This document shows positions 43,141-51,812 of a stretch of DNA of 64,000 nt, piece by piece; position 1 is the stretch's first letter, and each line of letters starts with the position of its first letter. The translations under genes were made by a program, and so were the position numbers. The DNA lies in NCBI GenBank assembly GCA_020635715.1, contig JACJZG010000018.1, forward strand, positions 11,730-75,729, in the 5' to 3' direction. This DNA is from Flavobacteriales bacterium. GTDB lineage: Bacteria > Bacteroidota > Bacteroidia > Flavobacteriales_F > PHOS-HE28. Below the pieces are notes generated by a model. It searched no databases and had not been told where the DNA came from. It saw only the letters and a program-made list of their open reading frames with translations.

Positions 43141-43821
43141 ATGCGTATCCTGGTCGTGGAGGACGAACCCAAGGTGGCAGCCTTCCTCAAACAAGGGTTG
43201 GAGGAAAGTGGCCATCAGGTGATGAGCGCTGTGGACGGCCTCACGGGCAAACGTCTGGCCATCGATGGGACCTTCGACCTGATCATGCTGGACGTGCTCC
43301 TTCCCGGCCTGAACGGTGTGGAGGTGTGCAGGGCGATCCGGCAGGCTGGCGACAGCACCCCTATCCTCATGCTCACCGCCCTGGGCACCACAGATGACAA
43401 GGTGGCCGGACTGGATGCCGGTGCCGATGATTACCTGGTCAAACCGTTCGAATTCCAGGAGCTGCTTGCTCGGGTGCGCTCCCTGTCGCGGCGTGGTTCC
43501 GTGCCTCCCGAGGCCACGGAAACGCTCTCCTACGCGAACCTCGAACTGGACCTGGTGAAGAAGGAGGCCTCCCGCAGCGGACAGCGCATCCAATTGACGG
43601 CGAAGGAATACGCCCTGCTCGAACTCTTCATGCGCAACCCGGAACGCCTGCTCTCCCGCGCCCTGATCAGTGAGCGCGTCTGGGATATCGACTTCGATAC
43701 CGGGACCAATGTGGTGGAGGCCTACATCAAGTTGCTCCGCAAGAAGGTGGATCGTGATTTCGAGCCGAAGCTTATCCACAACCGGGTCGGCATGGGGTAC
43801 ATCCTTACGGACAGACCATGA
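43141..43821 (+). CDS. OmpR-family response regulator (CusR-like)
   Basis: 226 residues from the ATG at 43141. Receiver with RILVVEDEPKVA, phosphoacceptor Asp51 (LIMLDVLLPGLNG) and DDYLVKPFEFQELLARV, then winged helix (IQLTAKEYALLELFM, TNVVEAYIKLLRKKVD, GMGYILTD). Stop overlaps the kinase start by 4 nt. Resembles CusR/QseB-type regulators of metal or envelope stress; no metal-efflux genes are seen nearby, so the signal is open. Confidence 0.92.
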   Translation: MRILVVEDEPKVAAFLKQGLEESGHQVMSAVDGLTGKRLAIDGTFDLIMLDVLLPGLNGVEVCRAIRQAGDSTPILMLTALGTTDDKVAGLDAGADDYLVKPFEFQELLARVRSLSRRGSVPPEATETLSYANLELDLVKKEASRSGQRIQLTAKEYALLELFMRNPERLLSRALISERVWDIDFDTGTNVVEAYIKLLRKKVDRDFEPKLIHNRVGMGYILTDRP

Positions 43822-45194
43822 CCATACGCACGCGGCTCGCGGTGCAATTCGTGGTCCTGGCTTCGCTCACCCTTGGTGTGGCCTTCGCCGTGGTGTACCT
43901 GCGGGCCGCGGACTTCCGGCAGGACGAATTCCTCAGCCGCCTGCACGACCGCGGCGTGAACGCGGCGAAACTGCTCATCCAGGTGGAACAAGTGGATGAC
44001 AAGCTCCTCCGCATCATGGAAGGGAAAAGTCCCGTTCGCCTGCCCGAAGAGGAGATCACCATCTTCGATGAGGCCAACGTGGAACTGCTCCACCTGGGCG
44101 GGAACGCGGGTCTCATGGCCATCGAACCGGCCATGCTGGACAGCGTTCGCGCCAACGGCAGGGTCAAACGGATGGTCGAGGAACGCGAGATGCTCGCCTT
44201 CGAATTCGAAGATGAGGCCCGGCGGTATGTGGTGGTCGCTTCCGGAAGGGACATCTACGGCCGGCGCAAACTGCGGAACCAGGCGCGCGTGATGGTCGCC
44301 ACCTTCCTCACGGGATTGTTGTTGATGTTCCTCGTTGGTCGCGTGTATGCGCGGCGGGCGCTTTCGCCATTGCAACGCCTGGTCGTGGACCTGCAGGGGA
44401 TCGGGGCATCGGACCTCGGCAAACGGATCAAGATGGGTGCGGGGTCTGACGAGATCGCTCAACTCGCCGCATCGTTCAACGACCTGTTGGAACGCCTCCA
44501 GACCGCCTTCCACGTGCAGAAGAACTTCATCGGCAATGCCTCCCATGAGATGCGCACACCGCTCACGGCGATCTCCGGACAACTGGAGGTGCTGCTGCTC
44601 AAGGAACGGACCGGAGAGGAGTACCGCGCCGTGGTGCGTTCCGTGGTGGAGGACATGCAGGCGCTCAACCGGCTGAGCGATCGCCTGCTGCTGATGGCCC
44701 AGGCCGAAACGGCTTCCGCGGCCATGACCTTCGCACCGGTGCGGATGGATGAAGTGGTCTGGGCCGCGCGTTCGGAGGCGATGCGGACCGACCCCGCCAA
44801 CCGGGTGGACGTGATCATTGATGAAGTGGAGGAGGCGGACGACATCACCGTGAAGGGGAATGAAGCGCTGTTGCGTTCGGTCGTCGTGAACCTGTTGGAG
44901 AACGCATGCAAGTACTCGAGTGACAACCGGGCGCTCGTATCCTTGAACGGGAGTGGGACCATGGTGCGGTTGGTGGTGGAGGACCACGGTGTAGGGATAG
45001 CACCGGAGGACCACGAGCGGATCTTTGAGAACTTCTATCGGGCACGGAACACCGGAGGGGCAAAGGGCCATGGGATCGGCCTTTCATTGGTGAAGCGTGT
45101 CGTGGACCTGCATGATGGCGGGATCGAGGTGAGTTCCTCGTTGGGATCCGGGACCACCTTCACCGTTCATCTCCGCAAGGCTGAGACAGCCTGA
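43818..45194 (+). CDS. HAMP-containing sensor histidine kinase (CusS-like)
   Basis: 458 residues. TM1 is QFVVLASLTLGVAFAVVYL, a periplasmic loop follows, TM2 is ATFLTGLLLMFLVGRVYA, then HAMP (RALSPLQRLVVDLQ). H-box NASHEMRTPLTAI with His243; N-box NLLENACKYSSDN; DHGVGI and GIGLSLVKRVV. Translationally coupled to the response regulator. Downstream is a coiled-coil membrane protein gene on the same strand. Confidence 0.93.
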   Translation: MTIRTRLAVQFVVLASLTLGVAFAVVYLRAADFRQDEFLSRLHDRGVNAAKLLIQVEQVDDKLLRIMEGKSPVRLPEEEITIFDEANVELLHLGGNAGLMAIEPAMLDSVRANGRVKRMVEEREMLAFEFEDEARRYVVVASGRDIYGRRKLRNQARVMVATFLTGLLLMFLVGRVYARRALSPLQRLVVDLQGIGASDLGKRIKMGAGSDEIAQLAASFNDLLERLQTAFHVQKNFIGNASHEMRTPLTAISGQLEVLLLKERTGEEYRAVVRSVVEDMQALNRLSDRLLLMAQAETASAAMTFAPVRMDEVVWAARSEAMRTDPANRVDVIIDEVEEADDITVKGNEALLRSVVVNLLENACKYSSDNRALVSLNGSGTMVRLVVEDHGVGIAPEDHERIFENFYRARNTGGAKGHGIGLSLVKRVVDLHDGGIEVSSSLGSGTTFTVHLRKAETA

Positions 45195-45250
45195 CGATCT
45201 TCACTTCTTTTTCCCTCGAAAAGCACAACGTTCATGGCGAAGGGCCACGT

Positions 45251-46138
45251 ATGACGGCCAAAACCATGCACATGTCCACACAGGGAAGGAAGGGAAGGAA
45301 CAAGAGGCTGGCAATGGCCGCTCTTGTATTGATCGGGTCGTCCGCCGTTGGAAGCACCATCCACCTCCATTTGCAACGCGAGGAACTGGAAGCGGAGATG
45401 ACCACCGAAAGGAACAACGCTGAACGGGCGCGATCCGGTCAACAACTGATGCAGGTGAAACTGCTTGAGGCGACGGCACTTCTTGAGCGGACGCGCCAGC
45501 AAGGTGCCGTCGCACAAGAGACCATCACTGCGATGGAACAGCGGCTGAACGAGACCCTTGCCCGTGCCGAGTCCCTGGAAAGGGCCGCGGACCACAGCTC
45601 GCGACGCAACGCCGAACTGGCGGAACTGCGCGAGGCAGCACAACAGCTGCGGGATGAACTGGACCGCGCCCGCGCCAACGAGATCGAGCTCCGTACCACG
45701 GCCGATCGCGCCATCGCCGATCGCGATGTCCTGGCCGCACGGCTCGAGCAACGGGAGGCCGCCGCCCTCATGGTGGACAACGCCGGCTTGGATGCGACGA
45801 AGGGCAGAAAGGGAAGGCTCACCGTGGTGGCCCGTCGCACCAGGGAGGTACGGATGGCCTTCGATCTTCCAGAAGCGCTGGCCCGCGAAGCGAACTATCG
45901 CATCATAGCGCCGGATGGATCGGTGTTCGATGGAGGCGAGCCCGTGGTGTCCACCGGTGGGATACCCGCTGATGCCACTGCGAGCACAAGCGGCATGGCC
46001 AGTCCGGTGGCCAAGCATCCCACATCACATGTCGATCTCCGCTTCAGGACCACGGAACGGCTGAAACCAGGCGCGTACCGCGTGGAAGTGCTCTCCGGCT
46101 CCGATCACCTGCAGACCCTGCAGCTCAATCTGCGCTGA
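45251..46138 (+). CDS. Single-pass membrane protein with long coiled coil
   Basis: 295 residues. A basic N-terminus (RKGRNKR), one TM (LAMAALVLIGSSAVGSTIHL), then a coiled coil from about residue 40 to 165, rich in Glu, Ala and Arg (RARSGQQLMQVKLLEATALLE, NAELAELREAAQQLRDEL). The C-terminal ~100 residues are beta-rich (GRLTVVARRTREVRMAFDLP). No family recognised. It follows the kinase by 56 nt in the same direction, so it may be co-expressed. A strong hairpin follows its stop. Confidence 0.75.
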   Translation: MTAKTMHMSTQGRKGRNKRLAMAALVLIGSSAVGSTIHLHLQREELEAEMTTERNNAERARSGQQLMQVKLLEATALLERTRQQGAVAQETITAMEQRLNETLARAESLERAADHSSRRNAELAELREAAQQLRDELDRARANEIELRTTADRAIADRDVLAARLEQREAAALMVDNAGLDATKGRKGRLTVVARRTREVRMAFDLPEALAREANYRIIAPDGSVFDGGEPVVSTGGIPADATASTSGMASPVAKHPTSHVDLRFRTTERLKPGAYRVEVLSGSDHLQTLQLNLR

Positions 46139-46163
46139 CCTTACGGATCTTCGTCATCGCGCG

Positions 46164-46190
46164 GAGCGGGTACCCGACAGGTATCCGCTC
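46164..46190 (+). terminator. Hairpin after the coiled-coil gene
   Basis: An 11-bp stem (46164-46174 with 46180-46190, one G-T pair) and a 5-nt loop, 26 nt after the stop. No T run follows, so termination is uncertain. Confidence 0.45.
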
Positions 46191-46524
46191 TGTCCGTTCA
46201 TGCCGTTGATCAGCCATTTTGCCGATCCGATGCACCGCACTTGTTGAAGGACCGTGGACAAGTCGCACCTGCCGATACAACATGTTGATGTTCGCATCAT
46301 CTTACTGGAACGTCCGCGCCTCACCTTGGCTTCATCATGTACGATCCCTGCTTCCGCTGCCTGAACCCGACGTGCCCTGAGCAAGGTGCCGTTGCGCTGA
46401 TCACCTGGCTCCTGCCCGGGAGGGTATCGCCACTGCCCAGTCGGCAGCGGGCGTGATCAACGCTGCGCGGAAGGAACACGAGAGGCCCCGGGGACGGGGC
46501 CTCTTCGCGTTCGGTGCCTGGCCA
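46191..46524. other. Gap with secondary structure but no recognised gene
   Basis: Holds TCCGCGC at 46312-46318, complementary to GCGCGGA at 46465-46471, several inner helices (for example CACCTTG with CAAGGTG) and a 10-bp hairpin at 46481-46504 whose CGGGGACGGG core is like that at 43052-43079. It may encode a structured RNA or only terminators. A 39-codon frame near 46336 is judged spurious. Confidence 0.35.
46481..46504. terminator. Strong 10-bp hairpin, GGGA loop
   Basis: A perfect stem, 46481-46490 with 46495-46504. It could end the small membrane protein gene (minus strand) or an RNA from the plus strand. No T run on either side. Confidence 0.45.
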
Positions 46525-46794
46525 TTATCCGATCCAACCTTGATGCAGCGCAAGCCGATAAACGGTGAGCCCGATGAACAGCAGGAAGCCGACCACCGCC
46601 ATTCCGTTGAACACGCGCCGACCCGTGGTACGCCAAAGTGCAAGCCCGATGAAGCCGAGCACTACGCCGGCGGTGCCGATCGTCTTCGTGACCTGATGAT
46701 CGGTGAGATCGATGACCAAGGCGACCAACGAGGCCACCACAGCCACCCAATACCACCGTGCGTCGATCGGTCGAGTGTTCGTTGCCGTGTTCAT
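46525..46794 (-). CDS. Small membrane protein
   Basis: 89 residues with three hydrophobic segments: WYWVAVVASLVALVIDL, GTAGVVLGFIGLALW and VFNGMAVVGFLLFIGLTVY. No family recognised. It lies downstream of the ABC exporter genes on the same strand, 40 nt after the ATPase stop, so it may be part of the same transcript. Confidence 0.75.
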   Translation of the reverse strand: MNTATNTRPIDARWYWVAVVASLVALVIDLTDHQVTKTIGTAGVVLGFIGLALWRTTGRRVFNGMAVVGFLLFIGLTVYRLALHQGWIG

Positions 46795-46834
46795 GGTACG
46801 AGGTGTATTGGTGAACGGAAGAACAATATACCCT

Positions 46835-47515
46835 TCATCTCAACACCCGTCCGTCCTCCATCTCGATGTTGCGATGCGTGCGCGCAGCGAAGTCGACATC
46901 GTGGGTGACGATGAGCAGGCTGCGCTTGTGCTCGGTGGCGATGTGTTCGAAGATGCTGAAGACGATCTCCGAGTTCTTCTTGTCCAGGTTCCCGGTGGGT
47001 TCGTCGCCCATGATGATGAGCGGATCATTGATCAGTGCCCTGGCGATGGCCACGCGCTGCTTCTGGCCGCCACTGAGCTGGTTCGCCATCTTTAAAGCCT
47101 GGTCGGCCATGTCCAACTGCCGCAACCGGTCCATGGCATCGGCCTCCACCTCGGCCGCGCTCTTACGACCCAGCTTCAGCCCCGGCAACATCACGTTCCG
47201 CAGCACGCTGAACTCCGGCAACAGGTAGTGGAACTGGAACACGAATCCGATCTTCTCGTTCCGGATCCGCGCCAGCCGACCCTTGTCCGCGCCTGCGGTG
47301 GCCTCCCCATCGATGAGGACCTCCCCCGTGTAGTCCGTGTCCATGGTGCTCAGGATGTACAGCAGGGTGCTCTTGCCACATCCGCTCTTGCCGGTCACAC
47401 TGACGAACTCGCCGCGCCTGACCTCAAGCGATACATCCTTCAGGACCGGTACGGTGACCGGGTCATGGAAGGACTTGTTCACCTTCACCACCTCCAGCGC
47501 ATTGGTGTTGCTCAT
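46835..47515 (-). CDS. ABC transporter ATP-binding protein (MacB/LolD type)
   Basis: 226 residues from the ATG at 47515. Walker A GKSGCGKST (42-50), signature NQLSGGQKQR, Walker B IIMGDEPTGNLD and H-loop VTHD. FtsE/LolD/MacB group. It powers the adjacent FtsX-like permease. Its start overlaps the permease stop by 4 nt. With the adaptor upstream it forms a three-gene export system; an outer-membrane channel is not in this window. Confidence 0.93.
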   Translation of the reverse strand: MSNTNALEVVKVNKSFHDPVTVPVLKDVSLEVRRGEFVSVTGKSGCGKSTLLYILSTMDTDYTGEVLIDGEATAGADKGRLARIRNEKIGFVFQFHYLLPEFSVLRNVMLPGLKLGRKSAAEVEADAMDRLRQLDMADQALKMANQLSGGQKQRVAIARALINDPLIIMGDEPTGNLDKKNSEIVFSIFEHIATEHKRSLLIVTHDVDFAARTHRNIEMEDGRVLR

Positions 47516-48783
47516 TTTCCACGAATGATCTCCACGGGATCGACCTCCGCGGCCTTGCGTGCCGGGAACCAACCTGCGACCCAGGTGGTGAGCAATGCGA
47601 AGGTGACCGCGATGAGGTAGTACTTGGGGTCGTAATCGATCGGGAAGGTGCTCACCGTAGGTAGCGCCTGGGTGACGAAGGGGATGTTGTCGATGATGTG
47701 CTGCATGATGAAGCCGAATAGCAGACCGCCGACCGCACCCACCGCGCCGATGACCATGCTCAGGGCAAGGAAGATGCGGCGCACATCACCACCGCTGAAT
47801 CCGGTGGCCTTCAAGATCGCGATGGAGTCCAGCTTCTCGTAAATGAGCATGTTCAGGATGTTGTAGATCCCGAAGCCGGAGACCACGAGCAGGACGACGC
47901 CCACCGCGTAGCTGATGATGTTGCGTACCTGTGTGCCGGTCTCGAACTGCGCGTTCGCGGTCTCGATGTCCAATGCGTCCACATCAAAGCGCTGCGCCAG
48001 TTCCCGCGCCATGGCCGGCGCCTGGCCGATGTCCTTCAGCTTCACATTGATATCCGTCAGGTAGCTCCCGGGCCTACCCAGCAGTTCCTGCACGGTGCGG
48101 ATGCTGGCGTAGCACTGCACCTTGTCGTAGTCGGCGATCCCGCTCTGGAAAATGCCGGTCACCCGCAGAAGCGCGCGATCACCTACTGCCGTGGTCACCT
48201 GCACCACGTCGCCGATGTTCGCCGCCATCATGTCCGCCAGGCCCTTACCCAGCACCACCGCATTGTTGCCGGTGGCCAGGTCACGCGCCTCCCCCTCCAC
48301 GAGGTAGTCCGCGAACATGTAGTAACGTACCTCCTGCTCCACCTCGATGCCGCTGATCTGCGCGTTGAGGTCCGTGGTTCCCACGTTGAAGAAGACCTGG
48401 GCGACCAGCCGCGGCGTGACATCCAGTACCCGTGGATCCTTCTCCAGGGTGCGCATGATGCCCAGCGCATTGCGCAGCTTCTGCAGCTCGCTCTTCGGCT
48501 TCACCGAACGGATGAAGTGATGGACGGTGGTGTCCGCGGCATCGTGCTTCTCCCGCCAGGCACGTGCCACCGGCTGCTCCGGAGATGCCTTCAGTTCATT
48601 GTATAGCCGGATATGGGGTGTACGGTTCAGGATCAGCCCATCGAGCAGGTCGTTCAAGCCGTTCATGAAGCCGAGCAGCGTCACGAACATGGTGATGCTG
48701 AACATCACGCCCACTGCGGCCACGACGCTCTGCTTCAGTTTGGCGCGCAGGATCGTGATCGCGATGCTGATGAGCAGACGCAT
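47512..48783 (-). CDS. FtsX/MacB-like ABC transporter permease
   Basis: 423 residues. TM1 is near the N-terminus (KQSVVAAVGVMFSITMFVTLLGFM), a large periplasmic domain follows, then three C-terminal TMs (ISYAVGVVLLVVSGFGIYNIL, LSMVIGAVGAVGGLLFGFI, YLIAVTFALLTTWVAGWF). The FtsX pattern LDSIAILKATGFSGGDVRRIF is present. It begins 2 nt after the adaptor stop. Type VII ABC systems like this act mechanically on periplasmic cargo; substrate unknown. Confidence 0.92.
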   Translation of the reverse strand: MRLLISIAITILRAKLKQSVVAAVGVMFSITMFVTLLGFMNGLNDLLDGLILNRTPHIRLYNELKASPEQPVARAWREKHDAADTTVHHFIRSVKPKSELQKLRNALGIMRTLEKDPRVLDVTPRLVAQVFFNVGTTDLNAQISGIEVEQEVRYYMFADYLVEGEARDLATGNNAVVLGKGLADMMAANIGDVVQVTTAVGDRALLRVTGIFQSGIADYDKVQCYASIRTVQELLGRPGSYLTDINVKLKDIGQAPAMARELAQRFDVDALDIETANAQFETGTQVRNIISYAVGVVLLVVSGFGIYNILNMLIYEKLDSIAILKATGFSGGDVRRIFLALSMVIGAVGAVGGLLFGFIMQHIIDNIPFVTQALPTVSTFPIDYDPKYYLIAVTFALLTTWVAGWFPARKAAEVDPVEIIRGK

Positions 48784-48785
48784 CC

Positions 48786-49868
48786 CTATGGCTTATGGAT
48801 CACGGTCGTACTGTCGATCCCCTCGAGTACCTCCACGCGCTCCAGATCACGCAAGCCGATCCGCACCTCCTGCTTCCGCTCCCCGTCCAAGAGCACCTTG
48901 GAGCCGTCCACCAGATAGCTGGCGGGAATGGTCATGGTGCGGTCCTTCCTTTGCAGGACGATGCTGGCCTCGGCCGTGATGTTCGGATAGAGCCTGGGCG
49001 GCCGCTCCGCGAAGCGTGCCTCCACGGTGAAGGTGCGTGACCGTGGATCCATCAAGGGGATGATGCGTGTCACTGCCGCACGGAACGTCTCTTCGTAGAG
49101 CTCAAGGGTCACCGTCACCTCCTGCCCCACCTGGATGTGCGCGATGTCCTTCTCGTCCACTTCCAGCTCCAGGTAGAGATCATCCGCGCTGCCGAGCACG
49201 GCGACCGGCTTCTGAGGTGTTGCTAGTTCTCCCGGTTCCACCAGCAGATCGTACACCACGCCATCGATCAAGCTGGACGGTGTGCGGTCGTCGTTGCCTG
49301 CTGCACTGATGGCCGCGTTGTTCCGGGCCACCGCCAGCTCGGTACGCAACCGGTCCCTGGTCTCCTTGATCGCTTTCGCGGCACGCACCACCGCCGCCTT
49401 GCTCGTGCGGTAGGCCAGTTCACGCTGCTCCAGCTCCACCTTGCTGCCCACCTGCTGCGACCACAACGCCTTCTGCCGCTCGTAGTTCGCGCTGTCCACA
49501 GCGAAGCGGTCCTGCGCCTGCTCCAAGGTGCCCTGCAGCTGCACCAGCACCGGTCCGTTCTCCGAGGCGCTCTCCTCCAGCAGCCGCACCTGAGCCGATG
49601 CACTGCGCGCGGATGCGGTGGTGCTCCGATCATCGATCCGGATCAGCGGCGCACCCGCCTTCACCGTATCGCCTTCCCGCACAAAGACCTCGGTGACCTG
49701 CCCTGTGGCGACCGGATAGACCTGGTATTGCCCGGCCGCCTTCACCACACCACTGGCATATACGCTCTCGGTGATCGGACCGATGGCGGGCTTGGTGGTC
49801 TCGCCATCACCGCCACAACCAGCCAGCATCAGCAGGCACAGGATCGCACACGGTATCGAACGCTTCAT
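48786..49868 (-). CDS. Periplasmic adaptor lipoprotein (HlyD/MacA family)
   Basis: 360 residues. A lipoprotein signal (CAILCLLMLAGCGGDGE) has Cys18 as the likely lipidation site. Biotinyl/lipoyl half-motifs flank a coiled coil (EVFVREGDTVKAGAPLIRID; LVEPGELATPQKPVAVLG), and a beta domain follows. It bridges the inner-membrane permease and an outer-membrane channel. First gene of the exporter operon; GACCTTCG lies 4 nt before its ATG. Confidence 0.9.
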   Translation of the reverse strand: MKRSIPCAILCLLMLAGCGGDGETTKPAIGPITESVYASGVVKAAGQYQVYPVATGQVTEVFVREGDTVKAGAPLIRIDDRSTTASARSASAQVRLLEESASENGPVLVQLQGTLEQAQDRFAVDSANYERQKALWSQQVGSKVELEQRELAYRTSKAAVVRAAKAIKETRDRLRTELAVARNNAAISAAGNDDRTPSSLIDGVVYDLLVEPGELATPQKPVAVLGSADDLYLELEVDEKDIAHIQVGQEVTVTLELYEETFRAAVTRIIPLMDPRSRTFTVEARFAERPPRLYPNITAEASIVLQRKDRTMTIPASYLVDGSKVLLDGERKQEVRIGLRDLERVEVLEGIDSTTVIHKP

Positions 49869-49931
49869 GGTACGAAGGTCGGCACAAGCCGCGGCATGCG
49901 CGTTGATGATCCATCGCTTGCCGCTCCCTTG

Positions 49932-51041
49932 TCAACGCGCGATGACCAGCGGCAGGCGGCTACGCTCCGAGCGTACGGACAGGTCGAGCAGATATTCCCC
50001 CGCGGGCAGCAGAGGCAGGTCGACCACCCCATCCGAACCCACGACCACCGTGCCGAGCTCAGCTCCATGGACATCGAGGAGACGGGCTGATCGGCCCGGA
50101 TCGGCTCCCTCCACGCGGATCTGCCGGTCGGCGGGAACAGGAAAGATCCGTACCGCGGGGCGCGTCGTTCCCGCCTGCCGCACACCAACTGGAAGTGTCA
50201 CGGTCCAAAGCGCCTGATCGTGTTCCAAGGTGCGTTCATTCCCGATAAGGAGACGCCCGGCATCCAGCTGAGCGACCGCCTCGGCCTGCAAGGGACTTAC
50301 CGTAAGAGGGTGGCGGGTGTTGCTGCCGCCGAAGAACAGATGGCCAACGGGCGACCGCAAGGTCCATAGGAAAGGTGCGGTGCTCTCGCGTGAATGGCCG
50401 AGGAGGATGATATCGCCCTGGGCGTTGCGCACCACACCGGTGATCAAGCCCTGTGTATCGAAGGCATCCCGACGCACCGCCACCTGGTCACCGGGCAGCG
50501 CAGGAAGAGCGTAGAGGTGCGTGCGTTCATCCACCCAGTTCTTGGTGAATAGGAAGAGCGAATCATCCAGGGCGAGGAAGGCCTCTGCATCCCAATTCGT
50601 ACCGTCCAGCACCGGGGTGAAGTCACTCTGGTCCGCATACTGGAAACGGATGGTATCCACTACGACCGCGTCGCTCACACCGGAAAGCGCCTCCAGCGGA
50701 AAGCGGTACACACGGAGGTCGGTGCGCGCACCGGCGTTGTTGCCGAAGTCACCCACGTAGACCCAGGTGCCATCGGTCGTAACCTCCTCCCAATCCACAT
50801 TGGAGGCGTTGGTCAGTTCGAGTTCACGCAACACATCACCGCTGACCGTATCCACCTGATAGAGCTTGTTGGGATTGCCACTGTCCAGGCAGATCCAGAT
50901 CATGCCGTCCACCTGGAGCATACCGCTCACCTCCTGCTGGGGCAGGGGAAGGTCGGTGAGCAACACGGGCATAAGCGGTTGGGCGTGCATCGCCAGTGGC
51001 GCGCACGCCAGCAACAACAGCAGGCGCATCCGTTCCATCAT
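49932..51041 (-). CDS. T9SS-type secreted protein (beta-propeller-like)
   Basis: 369 residues from the ATG at 51041 (RLLLLLACAPLAMHAQ signal peptide). The body has blade-like repeats (VSGMLQVDGMIWICLDSG, VTTDGTWVYVGDFGNNAG, WDAEAFLALDDSLFLFTKNW). The C-terminal tail (VRIFPVPADRQIRVEG, GEYLLDLSV) is a short type A sorting domain. No catalytic motif. It is divergent from the RidA gene with overlapping promoter region. Confidence 0.78.
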   Translation of the reverse strand: MMERMRLLLLLACAPLAMHAQPLMPVLLTDLPLPQQEVSGMLQVDGMIWICLDSGNPNKLYQVDTVSGDVLRELELTNASNVDWEEVTTDGTWVYVGDFGNNAGARTDLRVYRFPLEALSGVSDAVVVDTIRFQYADQSDFTPVLDGTNWDAEAFLALDDSLFLFTKNWVDERTHLYALPALPGDQVAVRRDAFDTQGLITGVVRNAQGDIILLGHSRESTAPFLWTLRSPVGHLFFGGSNTRHPLTVSPLQAEAVAQLDAGRLLIGNERTLEHDQALWTVTLPVGVRQAGTTRPAVRIFPVPADRQIRVEGADPGRSARLLDVHGAELGTVVVGSDGVVDLPLLPAGEYLLDLSVRSERSRLPLVIAR

Positions 51042-51097
51042 CGGTGAAGATCGCGCTTCTTGGCGCACCACCGCACCGCTTTCGCACCTTTGCACGT

Positions 51098-51508
51098 ATG
51101 AGCGCCATCAGCAGCAACAAAGCCCCCGAGCCCGTTGGCCATTACCCGCATGCCCGGCGTGTGGGCGACCTGCTCTTCCTGAGCGGCGTGGGTCCGCGTG
51201 AGCGCGGCACAAAGAAGATCCCCGGCGTGGAGTTGGATGATGCGGGGAACATCGTGAGCTACGACATCGAGACGCAGGTGCGCAGTGTGTTCCAGAACGT
51301 GCGGTGGATCCTGGAGGAGAGCGGCAGCAGCTGGGAGAAGATCGTGGACGTGACGGTGTTCCTCACCAACATGAAGGACGACTTCCCGACATACAACCGC
51401 TTGTGGAAGGAGTACTTCGAGAAGGACCCGCCGTGCCGCACGACGCTCGAGATCAACTGCCTGCCAACGCCGATCGCCATCGAGCTGAAGGTGGTGGCAA
51501 CGATGTGA
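51098..51508 (+). CDS. RidA-family protein, probable 2-aminomuconate deaminase
   Basis: 136 residues from the ATG at 51098. RidA fold with VGHYPHARRVGDLLFLSGVGPRE, WEKIVDVTVFLTNMKDDFPTYN and CRTTLEINCLPTPIAIELKVVA (the conserved Arg contacts substrate carboxylate). The YPHARR form and overall pattern resemble 2-aminomuconate deaminases (AmnD/NbaF) more than housekeeping RidA. It would act on the AMSDH product, completing ammonia release in the 3-hydroxyanthranilate route. CACCTTTG lies 5 nt upstream. The substrate is inferred from pathway genes elsewhere in the window. Confidence 0.83.
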   Translation: MSAISSNKAPEPVGHYPHARRVGDLLFLSGVGPRERGTKKIPGVELDDAGNIVSYDIETQVRSVFQNVRWILEESGSSWEKIVDVTVFLTNMKDDFPTYNRLWKEYFEKDPPCRTTLEINCLPTPIAIELKVVATM

Positions 51509-51600
51509 GGTCGGGAGCGTATGGAGCGCGACCAGGCCCGATCACCGCGTGGCCACCGGCATCTCCTGGCTGTACGATCACCCCGTTCATAGAGGCCACC

Positions 51601-51717
51601 TTACATCGTGGATGAGAGCGAGAGGAAGAGAAGGGTGACTATGGCAAGGAGCAGACATGCCCAAAGGGCGATGTCCAACAGGCGATCCATCCTGTTGCTG
51701 TGTGTCCGTGGTTCCAT
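51601..51717 (-). CDS. Putative 38-residue single-pass membrane peptide
   Basis: ATG at 51717, TAA at 51601-51603. A charged N-terminus (RTHSNRMDR) followed by one hydrophobic helix (ALWACLLLAIVTLLFLSLSS) is typical of small membrane proteins. It lies alone between the RidA gene and the next T9SS gene, 95 nt downstream of the latter on the same strand. No family recognised; could be chance. Confidence 0.42.
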   Translation of the reverse strand: MEPRTHSNRMDRLLDIALWACLLLAIVTLLFLSLSSTM

Positions 51718-51812
51718 GGTACCGGGTGGAGCGAGGTGGACGGATCAGCGCGCAGCGCCGATGCAACGGACCGGAGTCGGCCTCAGCGCTCGCTGCTGCG
51801 CGAAACTCAGGT

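Noticed and set aside
43141..46138. Metal-efflux (cus-type) operon
   Set aside because: The two-component genes are CusRS-like in sequence, but no efflux pump or metal-binding protein accompanies them; the following gene is a coiled-coil protein.
46336..46455. 39-codon plus-strand frame with CFRCLNPTC, zinc-ribbon-like
   Set aside because: Too short, no promoter or conserved partner motif, and it lies in a region that looks structured rather than coding.
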